DNA of 64,000 nucleotides from Terriglobia bacterium (GTDB taxonomy: Bacteria > Acidobacteriota > Terriglobia > UBA7540). Shown piece after piece: positions 45,191 through 54,197 of the stretch. The notes beneath the pieces are model-generated. The model saw nothing but the letters and a program-made list of their open reading frames with translations. It ran no database searches and was not told the origin of the DNA. Position numbers and translations under genes: made by a program. The first letter of the stretch is position 1, and every line of letters starts with the position of its first letter. Where the stretch lies: NCBI GenBank assembly GCA_035712365.1, contig DASTAW010000015.1, forward strand, positions 1 to 64,000, given 5' to 3'.

Positions 45191-46513
45191 TCAACGCTTC
45201 TTGGCGGCAACCGGCTCGACGACTTCAAGAGGAAAGAGGTCCAAATTGCGCATCTCACGAAGGTTCTCGATGACCAACGCCAATGAGGTAAACAGCATGG
45301 CGCCCAGGATGAAGCCCAGCAGCGCGTTGAGACGGGGCCTGGGCCGGACCGGATGCTCGGGAACGATTGCAGGCGCCACCTGCTTCAGGTCCTGCGATTT
45401 CGAGGTAACCGTTACAGAAGCGTTCTGGTATTCGTGGCTTGCAGTTTTGACTGCTTCGGACGCCAGTGTGTAGTTCTGGTCCGCGTTTTCCACCTTGCTT
45501 CGCAATACCGTGGTTCGGGCGAGCAGGTTGGTGATGGCGTTGTCCACCACGCCAAGCCTGGTTTCGGCCTCCTTCGAACCTGCCAGTTCAGCAGCCGCAT
45601 CCACCGTCGCCTTGACGAGGTCCTGCTGGATGGTTTCACGCGTGGTGTTGAGTGATTCTTCGGTCATGGAAAGCGGCGCGCCGGATGGCCCCATCTTCTC
45701 CGCGGCCCGTTCGAGGAAGCGATCTTCCGTGACGCTCTTCTTTAACTGGTAGGTCCGGGGCTGCCCAGCCAGCGCCTGTTTCAGCGCTTGGGTCCGGCTC
45801 TGGTCCTGGGCCAACGCAAGCCTTAGCTGCTCCAGATGGGTTGAGAGCCGTTCCTTCCCCGCCAGCAGAATGCTGAGTTCCTTTTCCCGGTCTACCATGC
45901 GGGCTTCCTGCTGGACTTCCAAGCGCTGAGCAGCGGCCAGCGCCAGCCGCTCGGTGGCTTCTTCAAGTTGTTTCTTCAGGAAGGCCCGCGTCGAAGAAGT
46001 ATCCGCGGCATTCATCCTGTCGTTGAACCGGACGGCGCGGGTTGCAAGGTCGTTGGCAAGATCGGCAGCGACCCTGGCATTGGGAAATTCGATGTCCACC
46101 TCGAGGAGTCGCGTGGATTTCGGTATCTGGACGTCCAGATAGCCGCTTCGTCGAAACTTATCAGCAGTGAGATTGTAGGGGGGACGGTCCAGATGGAATT
46201 TCTCAAGCGATTCCTGGATGAGCGCCTCGTTATCCACAAAAGGCACGAAAGTCGGCAGCGAGGCCATCTGCTGCCACGGTGTATCTCCAGAACCGGAGCC
46301 GATCTTGGACTCCGAGACCATGATGTAGGTTGTGGCCCGGTAGATTCTGGGTGAAAACCGGCTCACGACGAAAGCGGCTGTGGCGCATACGCATGCGCCA
46401 CCGACAATCCAGCTCCAGTGGCGGCGCAGTTTGCCAACCCTCGCAACCAAGCGTCGGTCCGCGTAATGGTCCATCATGGTTTCAGCCTTTCCGTCGCCTT
46501 CTTCAATAGGCAT
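45191..46513 (-). CDS. Wzz/GumC-like chain-length determinant, no kinase domain
   Basis: 440 residues. Membrane segments at about 35-52 and 390-410 flank a periplasmic region with long coiled coils (about 160-370: 'TRAFLKKQLEEATERLALAA', 'GKERLSTHLEQLRLALAQ'). The Wzz motif region near the second segment is proline-rich, 'APAIVPEHPVRPRPRLNALL'. The cytoplasmic tail is only about 30 residues and has no Walker motifs or Tyr cluster, unlike the 13449-15650 protein. It sets polymer length. The start overlaps the priming-transferase stop by 11 bases; ATGs at 46477 and 46474 are alternatives. Confidence 0.87.
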   Translation of the reverse strand: MPIEEGDGKAETMMDHYADRRLVARVGKLRRHWSWIVGGACVCATAAFVVSRFSPRIYRATTYIMVSESKIGSGSGDTPWQQMASLPTFVPFVDNEALIQESLEKFHLDRPPYNLTADKFRRSGYLDVQIPKSTRLLEVDIEFPNARVAADLANDLATRAVRFNDRMNAADTSSTRAFLKKQLEEATERLALAAAQRLEVQQEARMVDREKELSILLAGKERLSTHLEQLRLALAQDQSRTQALKQALAGQPRTYQLKKSVTEDRFLERAAEKMGPSGAPLSMTEESLNTTRETIQQDLVKATVDAAAELAGSKEAETRLGVVDNAITNLLARTTVLRSKVENADQNYTLASEAVKTASHEYQNASVTVTSKSQDLKQVAPAIVPEHPVRPRPRLNALLGFILGAMLFTSLALVIENLREMRNLDLFPLEVVEPVAAKKR

Positions 46514-47894
46514 TACGATGAAAGAAAGTTCGAGTCAGCGTAAGGAGCAGAATCTTGAGATCAAGCCCCATGGCCCAGTTCCGGGTGTAGTAAAGATCGT
46601 GCGCAACACGCTGCGCGATCGAGGTATCGCCCCGCCAGCCATTCACCTGTGCCCAGCCCGTGATGCCACTTTTGACGTAGTGGCGTGACATGTACTCGGG
46701 CACTTCCTGCCGGAACCGTTCCAGGAAAAAGGGACGTTCGGGGCGCGGCCCGACGACGCTCATGTCGCCGTTGAGTACATTCACGAACTGAGGGAGTTCA
46801 TCCAGGTTGCTCCGGCGCAGCCATCGGCCAAGCGGCGTTACGTAGGGATCATTCCGGGATGTCCAGTGGTCGCCGGAATTGAGGGCTGGATCTTGCCGCA
46901 TGGTACGGAATTTCAGCATTCCGAAAGCCTTGCCATTCAAGCCCACCCGGTCCTGGACAAAAAATACGGGGCCGGGTGAGGTGAGCTTGATCAGAACCGC
47001 TATCAGCAAAAACAGGGGTGAGAAAAAGACGAGCACAGCGAGCGACAGGGCGATGTCGAAGAGGCGCTTCAGGACCGCATACCTGAAATTCTCGGTCGGG
47101 TAGTGGCGAACGTTGACCAGGGGAATTCCGTCCAGGTCGTGGACCTGAGTGTCCGTCTGAATCAACGGGAAAAGGTCAGGAACGATCCTGACATTGATTC
47201 CCTGGTTTTCACACTCCAGGATCAGCCGCGTTGCAAGGTCCTTCGCCTGCGAAGGCAGCGCCAGGATCACGTCATCGACGGAAGTTTCACGCAGATAGCG
47301 GCAGACCGCGTCAACGAGGGAGGTCTCCTCGTCCTGTCCGGAGGCAAAGTAGAGAAAGTGGCGCACGACACGGTATCCATAATGAGCATGCTGGTCGATC
47401 TTTGCTGCGAGCCTGCGCCCCATGTGGGGAGAGGTGATGAGAACCAGGGTTTTTACGTTATGTCCGTGCCGCCGCAGGACACGAGTGGTGAGCCGCAACG
47501 TCACCCTGGCCAGAGACAGGGAGACGAAGCTCATCACCGCGAAGCGGGCCATAAAGATGCGAGGCAGGTCAAGCGCCGCGGACAGATGGCCGACGCATTC
47601 AAGGAGTACGAGAGTGGCGATTGAGATCTTGGCAATGATGACGAGATCGGCAAAGGGCCGATCAAGCCGCCGGGAATGGTACATGCCGAAATAGAGCGAG
47701 AAGGCGAGCCAGATCGCCAGGGTGACAACAAGGGCTTCGATGTTCCTGCCGTTCGCCAGGGAACCCTGAGGAGCGCCCGTTTCAGGACGCGCTAACCCCA
47801 GCCACAAGGCAACGTAACAGGCGCTGACCACCGCCAGATCGAAACAAACAAGATACGCCTGGATGACATAAGCTTGAACGCGGAACATAATCAA
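46503..47894 (-). CDS. WcaJ-like undecaprenyl-phosphate sugar phosphotransferase
   Basis: 463 residues. Four N-terminal membrane segments (about 12-120) and a CoA-binding-like middle ('HNVKTLVLITSPHMGRRLAAKID') precede a fifth hydrophobic segment at 'KRLFDIALSLAVLVFFSPLFLL' and the catalytic Bac_transf domain: 'SPGPVFFVQDRVGLNGKAFGMLKFRTM', 'RRSNLDELPQFVNVLNGDMSVVGPRPERP', 'SGITGWAQVNGWRGDT'. It transfers a sugar-1-phosphate, commonly glucose-1-P, to undecaprenyl phosphate and starts the repeat unit. This is the only priming enzyme in the window. The start overlaps the previous gene's end by 4 bases. Confidence 0.95.
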   Translation of the reverse strand: MIMFRVQAYVIQAYLVCFDLAVVSACYVALWLGLARPETGAPQGSLANGRNIEALVVTLAIWLAFSLYFGMYHSRRLDRPFADLVIIAKISIATLVLLECVGHLSAALDLPRIFMARFAVMSFVSLSLARVTLRLTTRVLRRHGHNVKTLVLITSPHMGRRLAAKIDQHAHYGYRVVRHFLYFASGQDEETSLVDAVCRYLRETSVDDVILALPSQAKDLATRLILECENQGINVRIVPDLFPLIQTDTQVHDLDGIPLVNVRHYPTENFRYAVLKRLFDIALSLAVLVFFSPLFLLIAVLIKLTSPGPVFFVQDRVGLNGKAFGMLKFRTMRQDPALNSGDHWTSRNDPYVTPLGRWLRRSNLDELPQFVNVLNGDMSVVGPRPERPFFLERFRQEVPEYMSRHYVKSGITGWAQVNGWRGDTSIAQRVAHDLYYTRNWAMGLDLKILLLTLTRTFFHRNAY

Positions 47895-49267
47895 TCCCTG
47901 ATGACCGTTTCGTTGAGCTGCGCAACCACAGGCTTCAAAGACGGCTCCGAATCACGATTCCCCTTCTCAACCTTGGCACTGCTGCCGGCTTTGGACCCAG
48001 CGGGAGCGCGCAGCCTCCGATGGAATTGCCACCGAGGGTATTCACAGGCATACCGAAGGGCCGAAAGTGCGTGGAACTTGAGCCTTCGCAGGCCATGGAC
48101 AAGCTGGGCCAGCCTTCTCCTCCTGCCGCTCGGCCCGTGGTTGAACAAGACGTCGGGGAGATGATGAGGCCGGCGGAATGGAAACAATCGCCGCCTCCGA
48201 ATCTCCGCCCACCTGGACCGATCTGTTACAAACTCCCGGTGGAGAAACAGACTGTTCTTGTTCCCCCGAAAATTCGCGAGCGCCCCAGGAAGCCCGTAGA
48301 GGTCGGTCCACGCGCCCACTACCGCTGAGAACCTCGGGTCCACCCGGGGATTGAATTCCGCCGGGATGGAACCTCCAAAAAGCAGGCGGGTAAGGTTGAA
48401 CACCAGCGTGGAAATTTCAGGCGCCCAGCGCAGGTTTGCTACCCGGTCCTGATACTGCCCCCAGAACACCGAATCCGCAGCCCGCTGATTCAGGAAATGC
48501 GAGACTTCAAGGAATACCGACAGCCGGCACCAGTTCCGCAGAATATGGCGGAAGGCGTGGAGGACCTGAAAAATAAGGCCGTCTTCGTCACATAAGGTTG
48601 GATACTCCAAGCCCAGCCCGACGCGGTTGCGCAAACGGTCCATGAAGTCGTCACCGAGCGGGATTTCGATTTTTTCCTCGGTGTTTTCCCACAGCCTGAT
48701 GTGCAACTCGACCGGCCTTTGCAGCCGGGCGGAATAGGGTCCTACGGGGCCCGTTGGAGGGCCACCCTCGGGCGCCGGCCGGAAATAGGCAATGTGATAG
48801 CCTTCGCGCGAAACCTTCGGCCTGTATCCTGCTGCTTGCAGGGCTGCCTCGGCCCGCGCGAGTGCGTCAGGGCGAATGAGATAGTCGTAGTCATATTGCG
48901 TACGAAGGTTTGGGTCAGGGCAGTAATCCGGCACCATCGCCAGGCCCTTCAGAAGAGCGAATTGGACGCCTGCATCGTCGAACAGGTTGTGAAGGGCCGC
49001 GGACTCCTTCCGGATGGACTCGACGCGCCAGCAGTTCTGCTCGTAGCTGCGGGCCAGCCGCGTCTGAACGTAGAACGGCAGAACTTGCAATCCACCGGTA
49101 TTGACGACCTTGTGCCGGAAATAGAGGGCCAGTCCACTCACGTCAAGCCACTCAAGGGCGCGGCCCCAATCCGACGGGTCGAAAGAGTGCCAGAAGGCGA
49201 ACCCAAACTGCGTCCTGCCGGCGGGCGCCAGCTCGGCGACAACGGCCTGGCGCAGCGATGAATTCAA
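47891..49267 (-). CDS. Nucleotidyltransferase-fold protein (NTP_transf_5-like)
   Basis: 458 residues. The central region 'GVQFALLKGLAMVPDYCPDPNLRTQYDYDYLIRPDALARAEAALQAAGY' carries the GLA and the YDYDYLI acidic pair expected at the metal site of the NTP_transf_5 group, then 'ELHIRLWENTEEKIEI'. The C-terminal half is helix-rich and basic ('RRRRLAQLVHGLRRLKFHALSALRYACEYPRWQFHRRL'). Proteins of this group are found beside HprK-like kinases in peptide-modification and polysaccharide loci, though their substrate is rarely known. The gene starts inside the end of the HprK-like gene (4-base overlap), strongly suggesting the two act together. Confidence 0.7.
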   Translation of the reverse strand: MNSSLRQAVVAELAPAGRTQFGFAFWHSFDPSDWGRALEWLDVSGLALYFRHKVVNTGGLQVLPFYVQTRLARSYEQNCWRVESIRKESAALHNLFDDAGVQFALLKGLAMVPDYCPDPNLRTQYDYDYLIRPDALARAEAALQAAGYRPKVSREGYHIAYFRPAPEGGPPTGPVGPYSARLQRPVELHIRLWENTEEKIEIPLGDDFMDRLRNRVGLGLEYPTLCDEDGLIFQVLHAFRHILRNWCRLSVFLEVSHFLNQRAADSVFWGQYQDRVANLRWAPEISTLVFNLTRLLFGGSIPAEFNPRVDPRFSAVVGAWTDLYGLPGALANFRGNKNSLFLHREFVTDRSRWAEIRRRRLFPFRRPHHLPDVLFNHGPSGRRRRLAQLVHGLRRLKFHALSALRYACEYPRWQFHRRLRAPAGSKAGSSAKVEKGNRDSEPSLKPVVAQLNETVIRD

Positions 49268-51297
49268 AATAGGTCCTCCGTTGGGTGATGGGTGCTCAGC
49301 ATGCTGCGCAGGAAAACCGCAGCTTCCGAAGGGTCGTTGCCATAGGCCAGGTTGTATGCGGGCAGCCGCCCGAGCGACTTGAAAACAGAATCACGCTCGG
49401 GACCGGAACCCATGTTATCCACGAATGGAGCAACTGTGGCGAGCCTCCTGCAAGCTTCTTCCTGGCGAATGGGTTCAAGCCTGGGCGAGGTCCCGGCCTC
49501 CCGCTGCAGGAAAATGCAACTGACAGGGGTCACGGCGCGGGCGTCGGAGGGTAAACATTCCTTGCTGACGCACAAAAAGGTCCTGTCGCAATAAACGAGC
49601 GGACGCGTTTGGCCGGCGAGCTCCGGCAGGAACTGCAGCGCGTCCTCTCGAAAAGCCGCCGCCCAGAATTCCCCCCAGGCGCGCAGAGTGCGACCTCTCC
49701 TATCAAGGAACACAGCCTGGTCGGCATGAAATTGCAGCCCGAACCTGGTGCTCAGATAGCTCGCGGTGGTTTTTCCGCTGCCCGGCGCGCCAAAAAGGAG
49801 GATCCCTCGGCCTTCCATGGCTACACACGCCGCGGTGATCGTGACCAGACCAAGAGCGGGCGCAGTGAGATAAAACATCCGGGCAAGGTAGACGCTTGAG
49901 AAGCCTGTTTCATCATTCGCAAGGTGCTCTGGAATTACCCCCACCGCCTGGCGCGCGCCGTGGTCCACTGCAATGAAACTACGCTGTCCCAGATTGATGT
50001 AACGCAGGCCATGGTCTGAAAAAGCCGCCATTTGAGGCCAGGCAGCCCCGGTTTCACGGCCCGGTTCCGTCACGATCCTCCAGAGAAATTGCGCCGGTGT
50101 GGTGTTGGCGCCTTCAAGGCGGTCCAAGAACGTCTCGGCGTGCTTAAGGATGATGGGACTATTGGTTTCCACACGGACGTGCCGGCCCATCAGATCTGCC
50201 TGATAATTGAGCGGCGTGGCGCGAAACCGGCGAAGCGGGTCATCCGCGCTGCCAGCGGAGCGCGATGGTTTTCGCACTGGCGAACCCATCAGATGTTTCT
50301 CCGCCTTCCAGCCGTTCACGACCAGGGAGTGCAGCGCGCCAGCCACCGTGCGGGCATCGCCACAGTAGAGGAGCCGGAAACATTCCCTCTTGACGAGGTC
50401 CTCTATGACGCGATGCTGTTTCTCCCGGGCCTCAGGACTGGCGCGAAGAAGCTGGCTTTCAAGCCGCAAAGCCGCGTCCTCTGGCGGAATGGAGGTGAGA
50501 GAAAAAGCCGGCCGCGACTGGCGTTCAAGGAAAACGAGCCATCTCGGCTCACAACATCGGATGTGGTGGATGCCGGAAAGCTTCCCGGCATCAAATCGAA
50601 GTTCGTCCGCCCGCTCGTATATGCCATCCGGTTCAACCTGACTGAGAAACGGAAACTGGGTGATGCTTTCAACCCGCTGTTTCATCTCCCTTGACAAGCC
50701 CCATGCCAGAAGGCGCCCTTGATGGACGGCAATCAGAGTGCGATCGTCAGAGAGAAAATCGAACCCCGATTCAGCGAGGGCCAACGAGAGAGTGGATTTC
50801 CCGGCCCCAGACTCGCCTGCCAGCAGCAATCCGCTCCCCTTCCAGGCGACGCACGCGCAATGCACAGGGGCCAGACCCACCGACGGCCCGAGGATGGTAA
50901 GAAGGGCCGGGAGCAAAATGGTTTCCCAGAGCTTTGAATCCGATGCTACTTCAGGGGTGAAGCGGCCTACCCCAGACTGGTCCTGCAGGTTCATCAGGAT
51001 CGAGTTGCAGCCATCGATCCCGGCAAAAACCAGGTGACCCAACCCGCGAAAATAGGGTTTGGGTTTGGGCTTTGGCGCCACGGATTGCGGTGCCTCTTCA
51101 ACCCAAAAACGCAGCCGGATTTCTTCCCCTCCGTCATGGCCCGGCGCTGTCCCTTCCCCAAAGGTCTTCTGCGCTGCGTTGAGGATGGGCTCGAAATTGG
51201 TTGTGATGCGCAGTTGCACGCCTGCCGCCTCATACCGGCCGTTGAGGGGAGTTTCGGCTTTTGTCTTCAAGAAATCCCCGGAGGAAATTGTCGTCAT
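49264..51297 (-). CDS. Double HPr-kinase-like protein (two fused units)
   Basis: 677 residues made of two homologous units. Unit 1 (about 14-345): 'ETPLNGRYEAAGVQLRITTN', then P-loop GESGAGKST (161-169) and 'DFLSDDRTLI'. Unit 2 (about 358-677): 'ATPLNYQADLMGRHVRVETN', P-loop GAPGSGKTT (503-511) and 'QFHADQAVF'. Both P-loops follow the same 'CxxWKGxGLLL'-type strand as HPr kinase/phosphorylase. Unit 1 keeps the DD pair of HprK; unit 2 has DQ. The true HprK partner HPr is not seen. Single-unit relatives occur in lasso-peptide and polysaccharide clusters, next to nucleotidyltransferase proteins. A peptide, lipid or sugar kinase is likely; substrate unknown. It is first in block 2. Confidence 0.75.
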   Translation of the reverse strand: MTTISSGDFLKTKAETPLNGRYEAAGVQLRITTNFEPILNAAQKTFGEGTAPGHDGGEEIRLRFWVEEAPQSVAPKPKPKPYFRGLGHLVFAGIDGCNSILMNLQDQSGVGRFTPEVASDSKLWETILLPALLTILGPSVGLAPVHCACVAWKGSGLLLAGESGAGKSTLSLALAESGFDFLSDDRTLIAVHQGRLLAWGLSREMKQRVESITQFPFLSQVEPDGIYERADELRFDAGKLSGIHHIRCCEPRWLVFLERQSRPAFSLTSIPPEDAALRLESQLLRASPEAREKQHRVIEDLVKRECFRLLYCGDARTVAGALHSLVVNGWKAEKHLMGSPVRKPSRSAGSADDPLRRFRATPLNYQADLMGRHVRVETNSPIILKHAETFLDRLEGANTTPAQFLWRIVTEPGRETGAAWPQMAAFSDHGLRYINLGQRSFIAVDHGARQAVGVIPEHLANDETGFSSVYLARMFYLTAPALGLVTITAACVAMEGRGILLFGAPGSGKTTASYLSTRFGLQFHADQAVFLDRRGRTLRAWGEFWAAAFREDALQFLPELAGQTRPLVYCDRTFLCVSKECLPSDARAVTPVSCIFLQREAGTSPRLEPIRQEEACRRLATVAPFVDNMGSGPERDSVFKSLGRLPAYNLAYGNDPSEAAVFLRSMLSTHHPTEDLF

Positions 51298-51500
51298 TCC
51301 ACCAGTCCCGCCAGCTCAATCAACTTTGGTTCGGATGAGTCCCGCCTGTATCCAGGGAACTCCGTCGGAATCTCCCGAGATCAAACCTACCACCCCGATA
51401 ATGCGGGATGTGTCAGGCGACTGTGGTGAATTTGTAAAAATTTGGAATCGTAGGGACAAACCGCCGGGCGGCAGTTGTGAGAAGGTGGATTGACGAGGCG

Positions 51501-53252
51501 TCAGGCAACGGATTGCTTTGGGGGGCGAGTCAATGGGACCGAGAGCTTGATGGTCGTACCGGACGGGCCAGTTGACTCAATCTTTACATTCCCGCCATGA
51601 TCGCCCGCAATCTTTTGGGCAACCGCAAGACCGAGCCCGGTCCCTCCATCCTTCCCGTGGGTTACGAAAGGGTGAAACACCTCATCGCGAACGGATTCGG
51701 GGATGCCGACGCCGTTATCAGTCACAGCAATCTCCACATGGTCATTCACTCGCATCGCACGCACGTCGATTTTCCCTGTGGCGACTGGCACTGCCTCACA
51801 GGCATTCAACAGCAGGTTGTGGAAGGCCCGGTCGAGTTTCTTAAAATCGAACCAGCCTTGAGTGGGTCCTTCATGGGTGAGCCGGATATCGATTTTGCTG
51901 AATTCCGGGCGAAGGCGGACGGTCTCGACGGTCCGCTTAAGGGAGTCGAACAGATCGCCATATACAAGCTGGAGTGACTCCTGGGCCCTTGAGAACTCGA
52001 GTAAAGAAGAGATCAATTCTGTCATTCTGCTGACGGCCGAACGAATCTCCAGGTAGAGACTTTTCCGCTGCCGGTCATCCCCCTTGCTTTCCGAAAGGAG
52101 CTCGGCGTATGCCAGCACCGCAGTCAAAGGATGGCGCAGATCGTGCGAAATCGAGCTCGCCGTCCGGCCGATGGTGGCCAGACGTTCTGCGTGGAGCAGA
52201 TCACGCTGGCTTTTCTGCAGCGATTTCCTCATTCCGTCGAAGGCGTCGGTTACCTCCGCCAGTTCGTCATTGCTGCGGACGTTCAGGGGATAGTTGAAGT
52301 CCCCCTTGCCCAGCGCATGGACGCCTGCGACAAGGTTGGCGAGCGGGCGTGTGAAGGTGTGGGAGATCAAGTAAATCAGAACGGTCCCCGCCAGCACCGC
52401 GACGAAGCCGACGGCCAGTAGCAGCCGGTTCAAATCCTGCAAAAAGAGAGTGGCGGCGTCAAATGATTTCAACACGGTGAGGCTGACCGGCTGCCTCCCC
52501 TTGGGGGCGAGCTCCAGCGTCGTGTCGAGAAAGTCTTCCCTGCCCAGTTGTATTTCCTCAGATTCGAGAGATTCCGGCGTGGTGAATCTGATCGCATGCG
52601 AGGAAAGTTCCCCCTTCTGGGGGGTGGAAAGGGTGGTGACCACAATGTCCTTGCCATAACGAAAGGCCACCTGGCTGGACGCTATCTGGGCCACCACTTC
52701 CGCCAGGCGCGCATCCACCTCAAAACCCATTGCCAGGACCCCGAGGAGATTGTTGTCCTGCGAGGAGCCGAAGAAGATGGGCTGCAGGAAAACTTCGTAG
52801 AGATGTCCACTCCCGAACCACCAGTCACGGCCCAACTCCCCGGTCAAAGTACGGGCAAGAGAATCTTGTGCGGCTTGCTGATTGAAGCCGGCCGTTGAGG
52901 TGTGGAGCGCCATCACTTTTCCTGACCGATCGGCGAGCAGAAACAGGTCACACCCGGCCAGCCTCCAGAAACCGGTGGACCCGTCCTGGATGGTCGGCTG
53001 GTGATGGGTGGTCATCAGCGCTCGCAGGCTGGGGAGGTCGGCGATCACTCCCGCCGACTCAGCCAGGGTTGTCTGGCGTTGCTGTTCGAAGTGCTGGAAA
53101 GTTATGACGGAGTTGGAAAGCGCCTGATGAATTTCCTGCCGTGCATGGTTTCTCAGGTAGGAGCGTACAATATACAGCGTGGCAAAGGTGAGAGCGGTGG
53201 TGGTGAATATCAGCGAAACCAGGAACTTGGTTCGCAAACGGATCTTGACCAT
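51501..53252 (-). CDS. Sensor histidine kinase
   Basis: 583 residues. Membrane segments at about 10-30 and 276-298 flank a periplasmic sensing domain of about 245 residues, cache-like in layout ('FLLADRSGKVMALHTSTAGF', 'LLGVLAMGFEVDARLAEVV'). A HAMP linker follows ('HTFTRPLANLVAGVHALGKGDF'), then the H-box 'SSISHDLRHPLTAVLAYAELL' (His370) and the ATPase domain ('FHNLLLNACEAVPV', 'VTDNGVGIPESVRDEVF', 'DGGTGLGLAVAQKIAGDHGG'). It pairs with the response regulator just upstream (69-base gap). Its signal is not known; placement between block 2 and the divergent cytochrome gene suggests control of surface or redox functions. Confidence 0.92.
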   Translation of the reverse strand: MVKIRLRTKFLVSLIFTTTALTFATLYIVRSYLRNHARQEIHQALSNSVITFQHFEQQRQTTLAESAGVIADLPSLRALMTTHHQPTIQDGSTGFWRLAGCDLFLLADRSGKVMALHTSTAGFNQQAAQDSLARTLTGELGRDWWFGSGHLYEVFLQPIFFGSSQDNNLLGVLAMGFEVDARLAEVVAQIASSQVAFRYGKDIVVTTLSTPQKGELSSHAIRFTTPESLESEEIQLGREDFLDTTLELAPKGRQPVSLTVLKSFDAATLFLQDLNRLLLAVGFVAVLAGTVLIYLISHTFTRPLANLVAGVHALGKGDFNYPLNVRSNDELAEVTDAFDGMRKSLQKSQRDLLHAERLATIGRTASSISHDLRHPLTAVLAYAELLSESKGDDRQRKSLYLEIRSAVSRMTELISSLLEFSRAQESLQLVYGDLFDSLKRTVETVRLRPEFSKIDIRLTHEGPTQGWFDFKKLDRAFHNLLLNACEAVPVATGKIDVRAMRVNDHVEIAVTDNGVGIPESVRDEVFHPFVTHGKDGGTGLGLAVAQKIAGDHGGNVKIESTGPSGTTIKLSVPLTRPPKQSVA

Positions 53253-53321
53253 CGTTCCACTCTGCCCTCGTCCTTCTGCCGCAGTCCGCCGATTCCAACA
53301 AGCGGCGGCGGTCTCCTCACC

Positions 53322-53999
53322 TCAGGGCACAAACTTGTACCCAGCCCCGTGAACCGTTTTGAAGTGCAAAGGATTCATAGGCTCCTTCTCCAGCTTTTGC
53401 CGGAGCTTCATGAGGTGATTGTCCACAGTCCTCGTTGAAGGATAGCAATCATAGCCCCACACCTGGTTCAGCAATTCATCCCGCGAGATGACACGCTCCG
53501 GGTTGCGGACAAAGTATTTGAGGATCTTGAATTCCTGCGGCGTGAGTGCAATCTTGCTGCCCGCCCGTGTCAACTCCATTTTGGCGAAGTCAACGGCCAC
53601 ATCATCAAAGGCATACTGATCGACGGGCTTGGGACCACGCGCCCGGCGTGAAATGGAGTGCACGCGCGCCAGCAGTTCCTTCGGGCTGAAGGGCTTGGTA
53701 ACGTAATCGTCAGCCCCCATCTCGAGCAGCAGCACCTTGTCCACTTCATCGGCCGAAGCGCTGAGCACGATCACCGGAACGTTTGGCGCTTCGGACCGGA
53801 TGGTCCGGCAGACTTCACGCCCGTGGACCTTGGGGAGCATCAGGTCAAGCACCACCAGGGCAGGCCTGGCGCTTCGGAACGCCTTCAGGCCCGCTTCGCC
53901 GTCTGAGGCGAATTCGATCGAGTAACCTTCAGCCTCAAAGGCAAGCTTCAGGGCCTTGTATAGCGACCGGTCATCCTCAACGACCAGGATCTTTTCCAT
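53322..53999 (-). CDS. OmpR-family response regulator
   Basis: 225 residues. The receiver has the acidic pair 'VVEDD' (Glu8-Asp10), phosphoacceptor Asp52 in 'LVVLDLMLPKVHG' and the Lys in 'DDYVTKPFSP', so it should be phosphorylatable. The C-terminal winged helix is 'IALTPQEFKILKYFVRNPERVISRDELLNQVWGYD' and 'STRTVDNHLMKLRQKLEKEP', typical of OmpR/PhoB. It is the cognate partner of the kinase encoded next. About 200 bases separate it from the divergently transcribed cytochrome gene at 54198, a likely shared control region. Confidence 0.95.
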   Translation of the reverse strand: MEKILVVEDDRSLYKALKLAFEAEGYSIEFASDGEAGLKAFRSARPALVVLDLMLPKVHGREVCRTIRSEAPNVPVIVLSASADEVDKVLLLEMGADDYVTKPFSPKELLARVHSISRRARGPKPVDQYAFDDVAVDFAKMELTRAGSKIALTPQEFKILKYFVRNPERVISRDELLNQVWGYDCYPSTRTVDNHLMKLRQKLEKEPMNPLHFKTVHGAGYKFVP

Positions 54000-54197
54000 A
54001 AGTTTTGACGAATTCCCCAGCGGGCACTTCTCCGGAACCCTTCAAAACTGCGCGGCGGCCGATTGCAAGTGATCGGAGTCGTGCGCTGCCTCTCCAGAGA
54101 GACTAACACAACCTTTACAAACTCACTACACCTGCCTGACTACTCGGTTTTTCAAACGTGGTACTCCTTGTTGAGTAACCAATTCAGGAGAGTGCAC

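Noticed and set aside
49264-51297. True HPr kinase/phosphorylase controlling carbon catabolite repression
   Set aside because: No HPr or other PTS gene is near, the protein is duplicated, and it is coupled to a nucleotidyltransferase and an exopolysaccharide operon.
51440-51480. GC-rich palindrome CCGCC-G-GGCGG with a short T stretch on the minus strand after the sensor kinase gene
   Set aside because: The loop would be a single base and the T-run is interrupted, so I do not call a terminator.
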